A stretch of 64,000 nt of DNA from positions 6,100 to 70,099 of the forward strand of contig JAPPMP010000011.1 in the NCBI GenBank assembly GCA_028819005.1. The letters run 5' to 3'. The position numbers were made by a program, and so were the translations under genes. The stretch comes from Acidimicrobiaceae bacterium (GTDB taxonomy: Bacteria; Actinomycetota; Acidimicrobiia; Acidimicrobiales; Aldehydirespiratoraceae). The first letter of the stretch is position 1, and every line of letters starts with the position of its first letter. This document shows, one piece after another, positions 42,394 to 51,916 of the stretch. A model generated the notes under the pieces. The model ran no database searches. It was not told the DNA's origin and saw only the letters and a list, made by a program, of their open reading frames with translations.

Positions 42394-42918
42394 GTGCCGG
42401 AACTGACTGAACCGGAACCGACCAAGCCCGAACTGGCTCAGACAGAGCGCTACGGGGCGTCGGCATCGGAAATATCGTCGCAGACGGTGCTGTTCGTGAC
42501 TGTCGAGGAGTATCTCGAAGTGGCGAACGCCGCCCGTGAAGACGGCTTCGACCAACTCATCGACCTCACCGCCGTCGACTATCTCGACTACCCAGGGACG
42601 CGGGTCCGGCCCGCGGAGGTGAAACCCGAACGTTTCGAAGTGGTCGTTCAACTCATCAACCACACGTCTCGAGAGCGGTTGGGGCTGCGAGTCCAGGTGC
42701 CGGCCACCGAACCGACTGCTCCGTCCCTGTTCGACCTCTGGCCGGGAAGCGAGAATCTCGAACGCGAAGTGTTCGACATGTTCGGCATCGAATTCGCCGA
42801 ACATCCCGACATGAGCCGGATCCTGATGCCCGAAGACTGGATCGGCCATCCTCTCCGCAAGGATTTCGCGGTCGGCGAGGTGCCAGTTCAATTCTCCGAA
42901 GCGAGCGCTCCGCGGTGA
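42394..42918 (+). CDS. nuoC: NADH-quinone oxidoreductase subunit C
   Basis: A 174-aa NuoC of the peripheral arm. It starts with a Glu/Pro repeat (PELTEPEPTKPELAQTE). It contains the 30-kDa subunit signature: FDLWPGSENLEREVFDMFGI, then PDMSRILMPEDWIGHPLRKDF. GTG 42394 lies two bases after nuoB, and its stop overlaps nuoD by four bases. Confidence 0.94.
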   Translation: MPELTEPEPTKPELAQTERYGASASEISSQTVLFVTVEEYLEVANAAREDGFDQLIDLTAVDYLDYPGTRVRPAEVKPERFEVVVQLINHTSRERLGLRVQVPATEPTAPSLFDLWPGSENLEREVFDMFGIEFAEHPDMSRILMPEDWIGHPLRKDFAVGEVPVQFSEASAPR

Positions 42919-44183
42919 CCGCCGAACGGGTGATGCGACGCGGCAACGACTCCGCGGTGCTGCGACTCTCCGAAGCCGAAGCCGCGCGTATCGGCGGCGA
43001 TGCGTCCGATCCCGACGACGACGAACGGGTGATGCTCAACATGGGCCCCGCCCATCCCTCCACCCACGGTGTGCTGCGCCTGATGTTAGAGATGGAAGGC
43101 GAAACCGTGCTGAGGTCCAAACCGGTGATCGGCTACCTCCACACGGGGATGGAGAAACAGGGCGAGAACCTCACCTACCTCCAGGGCTGCACCAACGTGA
43201 CCCGCATGGACTACGCATCGCCGCTGTTCTCCGAGCTGGCCTTCTCGCTCACCACCGAGAAACTGCTCGGCGTCGAGGTACCCGAACGCGCCACCTGGAT
43301 TCGGATGCTGATGTGCGAACTCAATCGCATATCGTCGCACCTGCTGTTCCTTGCCACCAACGGCATCGACCTCGGCGCCGTCTCGATGATGATCTACGGC
43401 TGGCGCGAACGCGAGGAGGTGTTGCGCTTCTTCGAGAAGGTCACCGGACTGCGCATGAACCACAACTACATCCGGCCCGGCGGCGTCGCCGCGGACCTTC
43501 ACGACGGATGGCAGGGAGATCTGAGCGAACTGCTCGAACTCATAGAACCAAGGCTCGACGAATACGAAGTGTTGATGACAGGCCAGCCCATCTGGCGTGA
43601 ACGCCTGCAGGGTGTGGGGGCGATCAACGCGGACGAGGCGATTGCGTTGTCAGCCACGGGGCCGCTGCTGCGTTCCACCGGTTACGCTTGGGATCTGCGC
43701 CGAGACGAGCCCTACCTCGCATACGACGAGGTTGACTTCGACGTCATCGTCGGCACCTACGGGGACTGCTACGACCGCTACGCGATCCGCATCAACGAGA
43801 TCCGCGAATCGATGAGGATCGTGGAGCAGGTCATCGACCGCATGCCCCGCGGCGACTATCGCATGCAGGACAAGAAGGTCACGCCACCGCCGCGGCTGCG
43901 CATCGACGAGTCGATGGAAGCGCTGATCCATCACTTCAAGATCTTCACCGAGGGTTACCAGGTGCCCAGGGGCGAGGCTTACACGGCGGTTGAATCGCCC
44001 CGCGGCGAACTGGGCGTCTACATCGTCAGTGACGGCACCTCCACTCCCTACCGGATGCGGGTCCGCCCGCCGAGCTTCATCAACCTCCAGACGCTGCCGC
44101 ACCTCATGCGCGGCGGCCTGATCGCCGACGGGGTCGCCATCATCTCCAGCGTCGATCCGATCCTGGGCGAGGTCGACCGATGA
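42915..44183 (+). CDS. nuoD: NADH-quinone oxidoreductase subunit D
   Basis: A 422-aa NuoD (49-kDa) subunit forming the quinone site with NuoB. NMGPAHPSTHGVLRLML, PVIGYLHTGMEKQGENLTY and the closing SFINLQTLPHLMRGGLIAD and SVDPILGEVDR are all typical. GTG 42915 overlaps nuoC. The first 45 residues precede the family core. Confidence 0.96.
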   Translation: MTAERVMRRGNDSAVLRLSEAEAARIGGDASDPDDDERVMLNMGPAHPSTHGVLRLMLEMEGETVLRSKPVIGYLHTGMEKQGENLTYLQGCTNVTRMDYASPLFSELAFSLTTEKLLGVEVPERATWIRMLMCELNRISSHLLFLATNGIDLGAVSMMIYGWREREEVLRFFEKVTGLRMNHNYIRPGGVAADLHDGWQGDLSELLELIEPRLDEYEVLMTGQPIWRERLQGVGAINADEAIALSATGPLLRSTGYAWDLRRDEPYLAYDEVDFDVIVGTYGDCYDRYAIRINEIRESMRIVEQVIDRMPRGDYRMQDKKVTPPPRLRIDESMEALIHHFKIFTEGYQVPRGEAYTAVESPRGELGVYIVSDGTSTPYRMRVRPPSFINLQTLPHLMRGGLIADGVAIISSVDPILGEVDR

Positions 44184-44818
44184 GCTTCTTCACCTCGGCC
44201 AACCTCGACACTGCACGCGAGATCGTCTCCCGCTACCCGGTGCCGCGCTCGGCGCTCATTCCGCTGCTGCACCTGGCTCAGGAACAGCACGGCTGGATCA
44301 CAAGCGAGGCCATGCGTCAGATCGCCGACCTGTGCGACGTCACCGCCGCCGAAGTCAAGGGCACCGGCAGCTTCTACGAGATGTTCAAGTTCCATCCGGT
44401 CGGCAGCTATCTGATCAACGTCTGCACCAACATCTCCTGCATGCTGCTGGGAGGCGAGGAACTGCTCGGCCACGCCCAACAACGACTCGGCGTCAAGACC
44501 GGGGGGACCACCGACGACGGCATGTTCACCCTCGAAGACGTCGAATGCATCGCGGCCTGCACCGAAGCGCCATGCCTGCAGGTCAACTACCGCTACCGGC
44601 TGCGGGTCACCAACGACGAATTCGACGAGATGATCGACGACATCCGCTCAGGGCGTGTCGATGATCTGCCCCAGCATGGAACGCTCGCCCGGGTCCGCCA
44701 GCGCATCCCGTCAGACCGGCTTGCAGGGATCGTGCCCCCATCCGCCGCCCGCGAAGCGCCCGTATGGCTGCAGCGCAACGAGACCGCAGCTGATGCGGCA
44801 GATCCGGTGGTGGGCTGA
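44180..44818 (+). CDS. nuoE: NADH-quinone oxidoreductase subunit E
   Basis: A 212-aa NuoE with one [2Fe-2S] cluster (N1a). Cysteines are in VCTNISCMLLGG and ECIAACTEAPC. It forms the NADH-oxidising module with NuoF. The C-terminal 50 residues after NDEFDEMIDDIRSG extend beyond the usual size and look flexible. ATG 44180 overlaps nuoD by four bases. Confidence 0.94.
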   Translation: MSFFTSANLDTAREIVSRYPVPRSALIPLLHLAQEQHGWITSEAMRQIADLCDVTAAEVKGTGSFYEMFKFHPVGSYLINVCTNISCMLLGGEELLGHAQQRLGVKTGGTTDDGMFTLEDVECIAACTEAPCLQVNYRYRLRVTNDEFDEMIDDIRSGRVDDLPQHGTLARVRQRIPSDRLAGIVPPSAAREAPVWLQRNETAADAADPVVG

Positions 44819-46221
44819 TGGCAACCAACGACTATGTCGCACACGCACCGGGTTATGTCGACAACGAGGGACCCAAAATCGTCAGCGAACGCTTCAACCA
44901 CCCAGACTCGTTCACCCTGGCCCGCTTCGAAGCGACCGGGGGATACGAGGGCCTGCGTGCCGCGCTCGCCAAACGGCCCGCGGACGTCCACGACGAGGTT
45001 CGCAGCGCCACCGTGCTGGGGCGAGGCGGCGCGGGATTCCCGGCGGGCGTCAAATGGGGATTCCTGCCGCCCCAGAAGTTCCCCTACTACCTGGTCGTCA
45101 ACGGCGACGAGAGCGAACCCGGAACATACAAGGACCGCCTGCTCATGGAGCGCGATCCGCACCAGCTCATCGAAGGCTGCCTCATCACCTGCTATGCGCT
45201 CGGCCTGACCCAGTGCTTTCTCTACGTGCGCGGCGAGATGGCGCTCGCCCAGGAGCGGATCGCAAACGCACTCAATGAGGCGTACGAGGCCGGATACGTC
45301 GGCCGCAACATCCTCGACACCGACTTCTCGGTGGACATCGTGCTCACCTGGGGCGCCGGCGCCTACATCGTCGGCGAAGAGACAGCGCTGATCGAAAGCC
45401 TCGAAGGCAACCGGGGCATGCCCCGTCTCAAGCCCCCCTACTTCCCGGCCGCGATCGGGCTCTACGGCCAGCCGACCATCGTCAACAACGTCGAAACGCT
45501 CGCCAATATCGGCTGGCTGATGGTCAACGGCGCCGAGCAGTACAGGAGCTACGGTTCGGAGGCGTCGCCCGGAACAAGACTGTTCGCGGTCTCAGGCCAC
45601 GTTCGCAGACCGGGCGTGTACGAAGTCGAGCACGGCGTCACCACCTTCAGAGAATTGATCTACGGGGAGAACTTCTGCCAGGGAATACGCGACGGCCATG
45701 ACTTGAAGATGTTCATCCCGGGCGGGGGCTCGGCCCCCTGGTTCTTCGAAGAACACCTCGATCTCCCCCTGGAAGCAGGGCCTGTCGGCGCGGCCGGATC
45801 GATGCTCGGGTCGGGAGCCATCGTGGTGATGGACGACACGACCGACGCGGTCAAAGCCACGCTGCGAGTCGTCAGGTTCTTCGCCCGCGAGTCGTGCGGC
45901 AAATGCACACCCTGTCGCGAGGGGACCACCTGGGAAGAAAGGATCCTGCAACGGATCCTCGACGGCGAGGGTCGGCACAGCGACATCGACATGCTGCTCG
46001 ACGTCGGCGACAACATCAGCCCCGGCCCCTACCCGGTCGCAGCAAACCCAACCGAGGGCCTTGATGCGGTGCCCTTTCCGCCGAAACAGACGACGATCTG
46101 CCCTCTCGGCCCCTCGTCGGTCGCGCCGATCGTGTCGACGATCCGGCGGTTCCGTCACGAATACGAAGCGAAGATCACCAGACGTGACTCGATTCCTGTA
46201 CGCGCCGAGGTGCTCCAGTGA
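44818..46221 (+). CDS. nuoF: NADH-quinone oxidoreductase subunit F
   Basis: A 467-aa NuoF binding NADH, FMN and the N3 cluster. Seen: GRGGAGFPAGVKWGF (NADH/FMN site), NGDESEPGTYKDR (FMN), GAGAYIVGEETALIESLEG and ESCGKCTPCREGT with a further Cys in TTICPLGPS for the [4Fe-4S] cluster. ATG 44818 overlaps the nuoE stop by one base. Confidence 0.96.
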   Translation: MATNDYVAHAPGYVDNEGPKIVSERFNHPDSFTLARFEATGGYEGLRAALAKRPADVHDEVRSATVLGRGGAGFPAGVKWGFLPPQKFPYYLVVNGDESEPGTYKDRLLMERDPHQLIEGCLITCYALGLTQCFLYVRGEMALAQERIANALNEAYEAGYVGRNILDTDFSVDIVLTWGAGAYIVGEETALIESLEGNRGMPRLKPPYFPAAIGLYGQPTIVNNVETLANIGWLMVNGAEQYRSYGSEASPGTRLFAVSGHVRRPGVYEVEHGVTTFRELIYGENFCQGIRDGHDLKMFIPGGGSAPWFFEEHLDLPLEAGPVGAAGSMLGSGAIVVMDDTTDAVKATLRVVRFFARESCGKCTPCREGTTWEERILQRILDGEGRHSDIDMLLDVGDNISPGPYPVAANPTEGLDAVPFPPKQTTICPLGPSSVAPIVSTIRRFRHEYEAKITRRDSIPVRAEVLQ

Positions 46222-48896
46222 CCGACATGCGCCCCGCCGACACAGCAGCTGACCACTCGACGGTCAGTGTCGTCGTCAACGGCCAACAGATTCAGGCCCG
46301 CCCCGGCGAACTTCTGATCGACGCCTGCGAGCGCAACGGCACCTACATCCCCCGGTTCTGCCATCACCCCCGGATGAACCCGGTGGGAATGTGCCGGATG
46401 TGCCTGGTAGAGGTGGACACTGGACGAGGGTCGAGCCTGCAACCGAGCTGCATGGTCCCCGTGAGCGACAACATGGCGGTGGAGACCGAGTCTGAGGTCA
46501 CCAAGAAAGCCCAGGACGGGGTGCTCGAGTTCCTGCTGATCAACCATCCCCTCGACTGCCCGGTCTGCGACAAGGGCGGGGAGTGCCCGCTGCAGGACCA
46601 GACGATGGCCTACGGCCCCGGCGAGTCACGCTTCATCGAGGAGAAGCGCCACTTCGAAAAACCCATACCGATCAGCGATGCCGTCTACCTCGACCGCGAG
46701 CGCTGCATTCTCTGCGACCGCTGCACCCGCTTCGCCGACGAGGTGGCGGGCGACGCGCTTATCCACTTCATGGATCGGGGTTCGAGCACCCAGGTCAACA
46801 CGTTCCCGGACGAACCGTTCGCCTCCTACTTCTCGGGCAACACGGTGCAGATCTGTCCCGTCGGAGCGCTGACCGCCAAGCCCTACCGCTTCAAGGCACG
46901 CCCCTGGGATCTCGAAGAGACGATTTCGACCGCTTGGACCGACTCGGTCGGCTCGCGCATCACCGTCCAGTCGTCGCGCGATCAGGTGTTGAGGGTCCTC
47001 GGCGTCGACGCCGATCCGGTCAACTGGGGTTGGCTCTCAGACAAGGAGCGGTTCGCTTTCGAGGCGCTCAACAGCGAGAGTCGGCTGGTCGCGCCGATGG
47101 TGCGCAACGATGGCCGACTCGAAACAGTCGGTTGGGCTGTGGCCTTCGAACGGGCGGTGGCAGCGCTCGACGGCGTCGATCCCAACCGAGTGGCGGTGAT
47201 AGGCGGTGCTCGTCTGAACAACGAAGCTCAGTACGCCTGGGCTAAGCTGGCCAAGGGTGTGATCGGAACCGACCACGTCGACGCCCAACTCGGTGACGGC
47301 CTTCCTGCCGAAGTCGTGCTCGGTCTGCCGAGGGCCACGATCGACGACGCCTGCCGCGGCGGCGGAACCATCATCCTGTGCGGTCCCGACCCCAAAGAAG
47401 ATCTGGGAGCGCTGTACCTGCGTCTGCGTCATGCCGTGGTGCAGGACGGGGCGACCCTCATCGAACTCACCCCCAAGCGCACGGGCCTCAGCAACATCGC
47501 CAAGCACTCGCTGCACCCCCGACCAGGCGAGGTCGGCGAGTTGGCCGCAGCCCTCGTAGCCGCTGCCACCAGCCCAGACTCGGAGGCCGCCCCCAACACA
47601 GATCTGGAGGGCTCCGCGTCCTCGGCCGATCTGGTGGGTTCCGCGTCCTCGGCCGATCTGGTGGGTTCCGCGTCCTCGGCCGATCTGGTGGGTTCCGCGT
47701 CCTCGGCCGATCTGGTGGGCTCCGCGTCCTCGGCCGATCTGGAGGGCTCCGGCTACGCCCGGCGTGAGCAGAGCGGCTCCGGCTACGCCCGGCAACTGCA
47801 ACGCGCAGCGAGCGATCTTTCTGGTCCCGTGACGGTGGTGTTGGGTCGGGCCTCGCTCAGTGAGTCGGCTGCAGCCACGATCGACGCGGCGGTCGCCCTG
47901 TCGGCTCTCGATGACGTCTCGTTCCTGTCGGCGCTTCGGCGCGGCAACGTCCACGGGGCGCTCGACGCCGGTCTGGCACCGGGCCTGCTCCCGGGTCGTA
48001 CCACCTTGGAACGTGGCGCACACCGGTTCGCCGACGCTTGGCCGAGTGTCCCCGAAAACGTCGGCCACGACGCCGCCGGTATTCTGCGAGCCTCCAAAGC
48101 AGGAGAAATCGACACGCTGATCCTGCTCGGAGCTGATCCGTTGAACGACTTCCCAGACGCTGAGCTGGCGCGTGAGGGGATGGCCGGCGCCGGGACCGTC
48201 ATAGCAGTCGACCTGCTGCCCAACGACACGGTCATGGCCGCGGCGGATGTGATCCTGGCTGCTGCGGGGCCCACAGAATCAGCCGGAACCTTCACCAATC
48301 TCGAGGGCCGGGTCAGCGTTTGCGGCCAGATAGTCACAGCCGCGGGCATCTCGCGGCCCGATTGGATGATCGCGTCCGAGATTGCAATCCGCATGGGATC
48401 CGACCTCGGCTTCGACTCTGTTGCAGCGATCCGGGCGGAGCTAACCACCGTCTCTGAGCTACACGCACCGCTCACCGAGGAAGTCCTCGGCAACTCCCAG
48501 GTCGACGGGGTGCTGCTCAACGGCAACGGCGATATCGAGCCGCCAGATCCAGCAGAGGCCACCAGCCCGGTGAACGACCGCTACTCGTTGCGACTGTTGA
48601 CGACCCGACGGATGTACGACGACGGCACCGCGCTCCGCCACAGCCCCGCAAGCAGCGGGCATGCCTCGCCTCTCGAACTGCGACTGAACCCGGTCGACTT
48701 CGACAAGATCGGCGTTCAGGAAGGCACAGTCGTGCGGGTCGAATCGGCGAAGGACCATCTCGACATGCCTGTGCGGGTCGACCCCGGTGTTCCGGTCGGT
48801 TCGGCGGCCGTCCCGTGGCGGACGCTCGGCGCAGATTGCAGGCCGCTGATCGACGCGTCCGCAGTGGTCACCGATGTAAGGGTGGAGCGGCTGTGA
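46218..48896 (+). CDS. nuoG: NADH-quinone oxidoreductase subunit G, with internal repeat insertion
   Basis: An 892-aa NuoG. N-terminal clusters: a [2Fe-2S] group (CHHPRMNPVGMCRMC), then CPVCDKGGECPLQD and CILCDRCTRF, closing with CPVGALTAKPY. A molybdopterin-oxidoreductase-like domain without Mo function follows. Residues about 462-511 are five DLVGSASSA nonapeptides and a variant, inserted in that domain by a 27-bp DNA repeat. A Gly/Tyr/Ala/Arg motif then repeats twice. The C-terminus resumes the fold. GTG 46218 overlaps nuoF. Confidence 0.94.
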   Translation: MTDMRPADTAADHSTVSVVVNGQQIQARPGELLIDACERNGTYIPRFCHHPRMNPVGMCRMCLVEVDTGRGSSLQPSCMVPVSDNMAVETESEVTKKAQDGVLEFLLINHPLDCPVCDKGGECPLQDQTMAYGPGESRFIEEKRHFEKPIPISDAVYLDRERCILCDRCTRFADEVAGDALIHFMDRGSSTQVNTFPDEPFASYFSGNTVQICPVGALTAKPYRFKARPWDLEETISTAWTDSVGSRITVQSSRDQVLRVLGVDADPVNWGWLSDKERFAFEALNSESRLVAPMVRNDGRLETVGWAVAFERAVAALDGVDPNRVAVIGGARLNNEAQYAWAKLAKGVIGTDHVDAQLGDGLPAEVVLGLPRATIDDACRGGGTIILCGPDPKEDLGALYLRLRHAVVQDGATLIELTPKRTGLSNIAKHSLHPRPGEVGELAAALVAAATSPDSEAAPNTDLEGSASSADLVGSASSADLVGSASSADLVGSASSADLVGSASSADLEGSGYARREQSGSGYARQLQRAASDLSGPVTVVLGRASLSESAAATIDAAVALSALDDVSFLSALRRGNVHGALDAGLAPGLLPGRTTLERGAHRFADAWPSVPENVGHDAAGILRASKAGEIDTLILLGADPLNDFPDAELAREGMAGAGTVIAVDLLPNDTVMAAADVILAAAGPTESAGTFTNLEGRVSVCGQIVTAAGISRPDWMIASEIAIRMGSDLGFDSVAAIRAELTTVSELHAPLTEEVLGNSQVDGVLLNGNGDIEPPDPAEATSPVNDRYSLRLLTTRRMYDDGTALRHSPASSGHASPLELRLNPVDFDKIGVQEGTVVRVESAKDHLDMPVRVDPGVPVGSAAVPWRTLGADCRPLIDASAVVTDVRVERL
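47601..47747 (+). repeat. 27-bp tandem repeat inside nuoG
   Basis: Five full 27-bp units run 47601-47735 (core gatctggtgggttccgcgtc), with the first and last carrying ggagggctcc. A partial sixth follows to 47747. The next 30 bp hold a second duplication of ggctccggctacgcccgg. Confidence 0.95.
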
Positions 48897-50209
48897 TCGG
48901 CGCCACCGATCCGCTGTTCGCCGACCCGTTCGGCCTGCCCGAAGTCGGCGTCGTGCTGCTCAAAGTGTTTGTCGCCTTCGTTTTCCTGCTGGTAGCGGTG
49001 ATGTTCAACATCTGGTTCCTGCGCAAGGTCATTTCAGACATGCAGAACCGGATCGGCCCCAACCTAGCGGGGCCGTGGGGGATCCTGGTCACACTGGCAG
49101 ACGGCATAAAGCTGTTCTTCAAAGAGGACCTGATCCCGGAGAAGTCCCACCGGTTCGTGTTCAAACTGGCCCCGTACCTGTCGCTCATCCCGGCTTTCCT
49201 GGTGTTCGCGATCGTGCCGATCGGGGGAGACTTCAACCGCACCGACGGTCCCGGCATCATCTCGATCTTCGGCCACGAGACCCTGCTGCAGGTGGCCGAC
49301 CCGCCAGTCGGCATTCTCTTCTTCCTGGCGATGTCGTCTCTCGCGATCTACGGGGTGATGCTGGCGGGCTGGGGTTCAGGTTCGAAGTACCCGCTGCTGG
49401 GATCGGTGCGGGCTTCGGCCCAGATGGTCAGCTACGAGGCTGCGTTGGGCCTTTCGATCGCCTCGGTCGTGCTGGTCAGCGGCACACTGTCGATGCATGA
49501 CATGGTGCTGACCCAAGCGGGCCCCGGCTTCAACAGCTTCGTGCCCAACTGGAACATCATCGTCACCGGTTTCATACCCTTCTTCATCTTCCTGGTCGCG
49601 GGGACTGCCGAACTCAACCACCCGCCATTCGACCTGGTCGAAGCCGAACAGGAACTGGTGGGCGGCTTCCACACCGAGTACTCGTCGATCCGCTTCGCGC
49701 TGTTCTACCTGGCGGAGTTCATGAACCAGATAACGATGGGAGCGATCATCGTCACACTCTTCCTAGGCGGACCCGCGGGTCCAGCACTGTTCGTGCCCAA
49801 GGGGTGGTGGGTCGGCGTCTTCTGGTTCTTCTTCAAACTGATGCTCTTCCTGTTCGGGTTCGTGTGGCTGCGGGCGACGCTGCCCCGGCTCCGCTACGAC
49901 CAACTCATGGACTTGGGCTGGAAGCTGCTGATTCCCGTGTCTCTGGCGTGGTTCCTGGTTCTCGCAGGCATCCAGATCGGACGGGACCGAGGCTGGAGCA
50001 GCGTCGAAGTCGGCGCTTTCGCTCTAGGTTTCGGCGTCGTCTGCATGTTGTGCGGTGCTCTGCTGATGATGGCGTTGAGCTCGGCCCGCGCGCAGCGCCT
50101 CACCGATCTCGAACAAGCCAGTGCCGATTCTGGGCAAGCCAGTGCCGATCTTGGCCAGAAAAGAGCGGACCTGGGCGAGACCCCGACAAAAGGGGTGCTC
50201 CGTGGCTGA
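48893..50209 (+). CDS. nuoH: NADH-quinone oxidoreductase subunit H, with repeat tail
   Basis: A 438-aa NuoH, the membrane subunit at the quinone channel, with eight or nine helices. Family motifs: MQNRIGPNLAGPWG, LADGIKLFFKED, AELNHPPFDLVEAEQELVGG and FHTEYSSIRFALFYLAE. GTG 48893 overlaps the nuoG stop by four bases. The cytoplasmic tail (about residues 400-438) has three QASADLG-like heptapeptides, two of them exact at DNA level but for two bases. Confidence 0.95.
   Translation: MIGATDPLFADPFGLPEVGVVLLKVFVAFVFLLVAVMFNIWFLRKVISDMQNRIGPNLAGPWGILVTLADGIKLFFKEDLIPEKSHRFVFKLAPYLSLIPAFLVFAIVPIGGDFNRTDGPGIISIFGHETLLQVADPPVGILFFLAMSSLAIYGVMLAGWGSGSKYPLLGSVRASAQMVSYEAALGLSIASVVLVSGTLSMHDMVLTQAGPGFNSFVPNWNIIVTGFIPFFIFLVAGTAELNHPPFDLVEAEQELVGGFHTEYSSIRFALFYLAEFMNQITMGAIIVTLFLGGPAGPALFVPKGWWVGVFWFFFKLMLFLFGFVWLRATLPRLRYDQLMDLGWKLLIPVSLAWFLVLAGIQIGRDRGWSSVEVGAFALGFGVVCMLCGALLMMALSSARAQRLTDLEQASADSGQASADLGQKRADLGETPTKGVLRG
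50114..50155 (+). repeat. 21-bp tandem repeat in the nuoH tail
   Basis: caagccagtgccgattctgg at 50114-50133 recurs at 50135-50155 with two changes; a degenerate third unit follows. All are in frame. Confidence 0.85.
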
Positions 50210-50927
50210 ATTGACCGACTACATCAAAGGCTTCGCCGTCACCTTCAAGAAGCTCTTCGAGGAGCGGGTCACCGGCGACTATCGAGGGGGAATGGCCAAA
50301 GCCGGCCAACCCGACGAGAAGCGTCCCAAAGTCGAACGCCTGCACGGGAGGCATGTCCTGAATCGTTACGAGGACGGCATGGAGAAGTGCATCGGCTGTG
50401 AACTGTGTGCAGGCGTGTGCCCAGCCAAGTGCATCCATGTGCGAGGCGCCGACAATGATCCCGACAACCCGACATCTCCCGGTGAGCGCTTCGGCTACGT
50501 CTACGAAATCAACTATCTGCGGTGCATACACTGCGACCTGTGTGTGGAGGCGTGCCCGACACAGGCCATCACAGAATCGAAACTGTTCGAGTTCTCATTC
50601 ACCAACCGCGACGACGCGATCTACACCCGCGACGAGCTGCTCGTCGGTGACGACGGCAAACCCCGGCAACTTCCGTGGGAGGATTGGCGCGAGGGTGAAG
50701 ACGAAATGACTTCGGGCTGGATGCGCGCAACGTCGCCGTCGGGGGATCATCGCTACGAAGGCATCGTGCAGTGGTCCGGTGAGCTCGGCTACGGCGTGAG
50801 GGCGCCCGAGCTCGGCCAGTCTGCCGACGCTGCCGACGCTGCCATCGCTGCCGGCGCAGAGCTCGACGCTGACCCTGCCGTCGGCGCCGATGCTGATGCG
50901 GAGACTTCGAGCGGAGGTGACAGGTGA
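50202..50927 (+). CDS. nuoI: NADH-quinone oxidoreductase subunit I
   Basis: A 241-aa NuoI with two [4Fe-4S] clusters: CIGCELCAGVCPAKCI and CIHCDLCVEACPTQAI. The N-terminus KGFAVTFKKLFE is the usual amphipathic membrane-docking helix. The last 50 residues are an Ala/Asp-rich acidic tail with short DAADAA-like repeats. GTG 50202 overlaps nuoH by eight bases. Confidence 0.94.
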   Translation: MAELTDYIKGFAVTFKKLFEERVTGDYRGGMAKAGQPDEKRPKVERLHGRHVLNRYEDGMEKCIGCELCAGVCPAKCIHVRGADNDPDNPTSPGERFGYVYEINYLRCIHCDLCVEACPTQAITESKLFEFSFTNRDDAIYTRDELLVGDDGKPRQLPWEDWREGEDEMTSGWMRATSPSGDHRYEGIVQWSGELGYGVRAPELGQSADAADAAIAAGAELDADPAVGADADAETSSGGDR

Positions 50928-51610
50928 GCGAGGTAATCGTCTTTGCTGTTGCTGCGATCATCGTGTTGAGCGGCGCCGTTGGCGTGGTGATCTCTCGCAA
51001 CCCCGTGCATTCGGCCCTCTTTCTGATCCAGACGCTGTTCGGCGTCGCGGTGCTGTTCGTCCTGCAAGAAGCACATTTCTTGGCGGCCGTGCAGATCGTC
51101 GTCTACGCCGGCGCGATTGTCATCCTGTTCCTCTTCGTCATCATGCTGCTCGGCGTGGACACTGCCGATGATTGGTCGGTGGAACCGATCGCGGGTCAAC
51201 GCCCGTTGACGGTGATAGCCGGGGCGGCGCTTGGTGGTCTCGGCCTGGCTCTGGTGGTGGTTGCATCCGACGTACTCACCGGCAAGGTGCGAAGCGGCGG
51301 TGAACGTGCCCTCGACGAACGGGCCCTCGACAATGGGTTCACCGATATTGAACGCATCGGGCGTGTGCTGTTCTCGGACTACGCGTTGTCATTTGAGATA
51401 ACTGCCGCCTTGTTGACGGTAGCGGTGATCGGTGCGGTGGTGCTGACCCGCCGACAGCTCCGCAGCGAACTCCTCGAAGACCTCGAAGCTGTCTCGATGG
51501 ACCTCCCACCCGCAGCTCCGGCCACGTCCGGTTCGGAGGCTCCGACGCCGCCCGGCGAAGGCAACACCACCGCGGCTCCGGTTGCGCCCGGCGAAAGCAG
51601 AGCGCGCTGA
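50924..51610 (+). CDS. nuoJ: NADH-quinone oxidoreductase subunit J
   Basis: A 228-aa NuoJ with five helices, including NPVHSALFLIQTLFGVAVLF and QIVVYAGAIVILFLFVIMLLG, which carries the pi-bulge region. The loop GGERALDERALDNGFTD has a small internal repeat (ERALD/ERALD). The C-terminal 50 residues are a flexible Pro/Ala tail. GTG 50924 overlaps nuoI, and the stop overlaps nuoK by one base. Confidence 0.93.
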   Translation: MSEVIVFAVAAIIVLSGAVGVVISRNPVHSALFLIQTLFGVAVLFVLQEAHFLAAVQIVVYAGAIVILFLFVIMLLGVDTADDWSVEPIAGQRPLTVIAGAALGGLGLALVVVASDVLTGKVRSGGERALDERALDNGFTDIERIGRVLFSDYALSFEITAALLTVAVIGAVVLTRRQLRSELLEDLEAVSMDLPPAAPATSGSEAPTPPGEGNTTAAPVAPGESRAR

Positions 51611-51915
51611 TGGAACTGACCAATGACTGGTATCTGGTGCTGTCGGTGGCCATGTTCGTCATCGGTGCTGTGGGCCTGTTGGTGCGCCGCAATCCGCTCG
51701 TGATGTTCATGTGCGTGGAGTTGATGCTCAATGCCGTCAACGTCAGCTTCGTGTCGCTAGGCACCGAGCTCAACGACGTGTCCGGACAGATAGCGGTGTT
51801 CTTCGTCCTGGTCGTGGCCGCGGTCGAAGTCGTGGTCGGACTGGCACTGGTGGTAGCCATCAACAGGCGGCGAGCGGATGCCACGGCCGACGATATTTCG
51901 GTATTGAGGGGCTGA
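51610..51915 (+). CDS. nuoK: NADH-quinone oxidoreductase subunit K
   Basis: A 101-aa NuoK, three helices. Conserved membrane Glu lies in FMCVELMLNAVNVSFV and in AAVEVVVGLALVVAINRR, as in the proton-transfer chain. ATG 51610 overlaps nuoJ. Length is standard. Confidence 0.95.
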   Translation: MELTNDWYLVLSVAMFVIGAVGLLVRRNPLVMFMCVELMLNAVNVSFVSLGTELNDVSGQIAVFFVLVVAAVEVVVGLALVVAINRRRADATADDISVLRG

Positions 51916-51916
51916 C

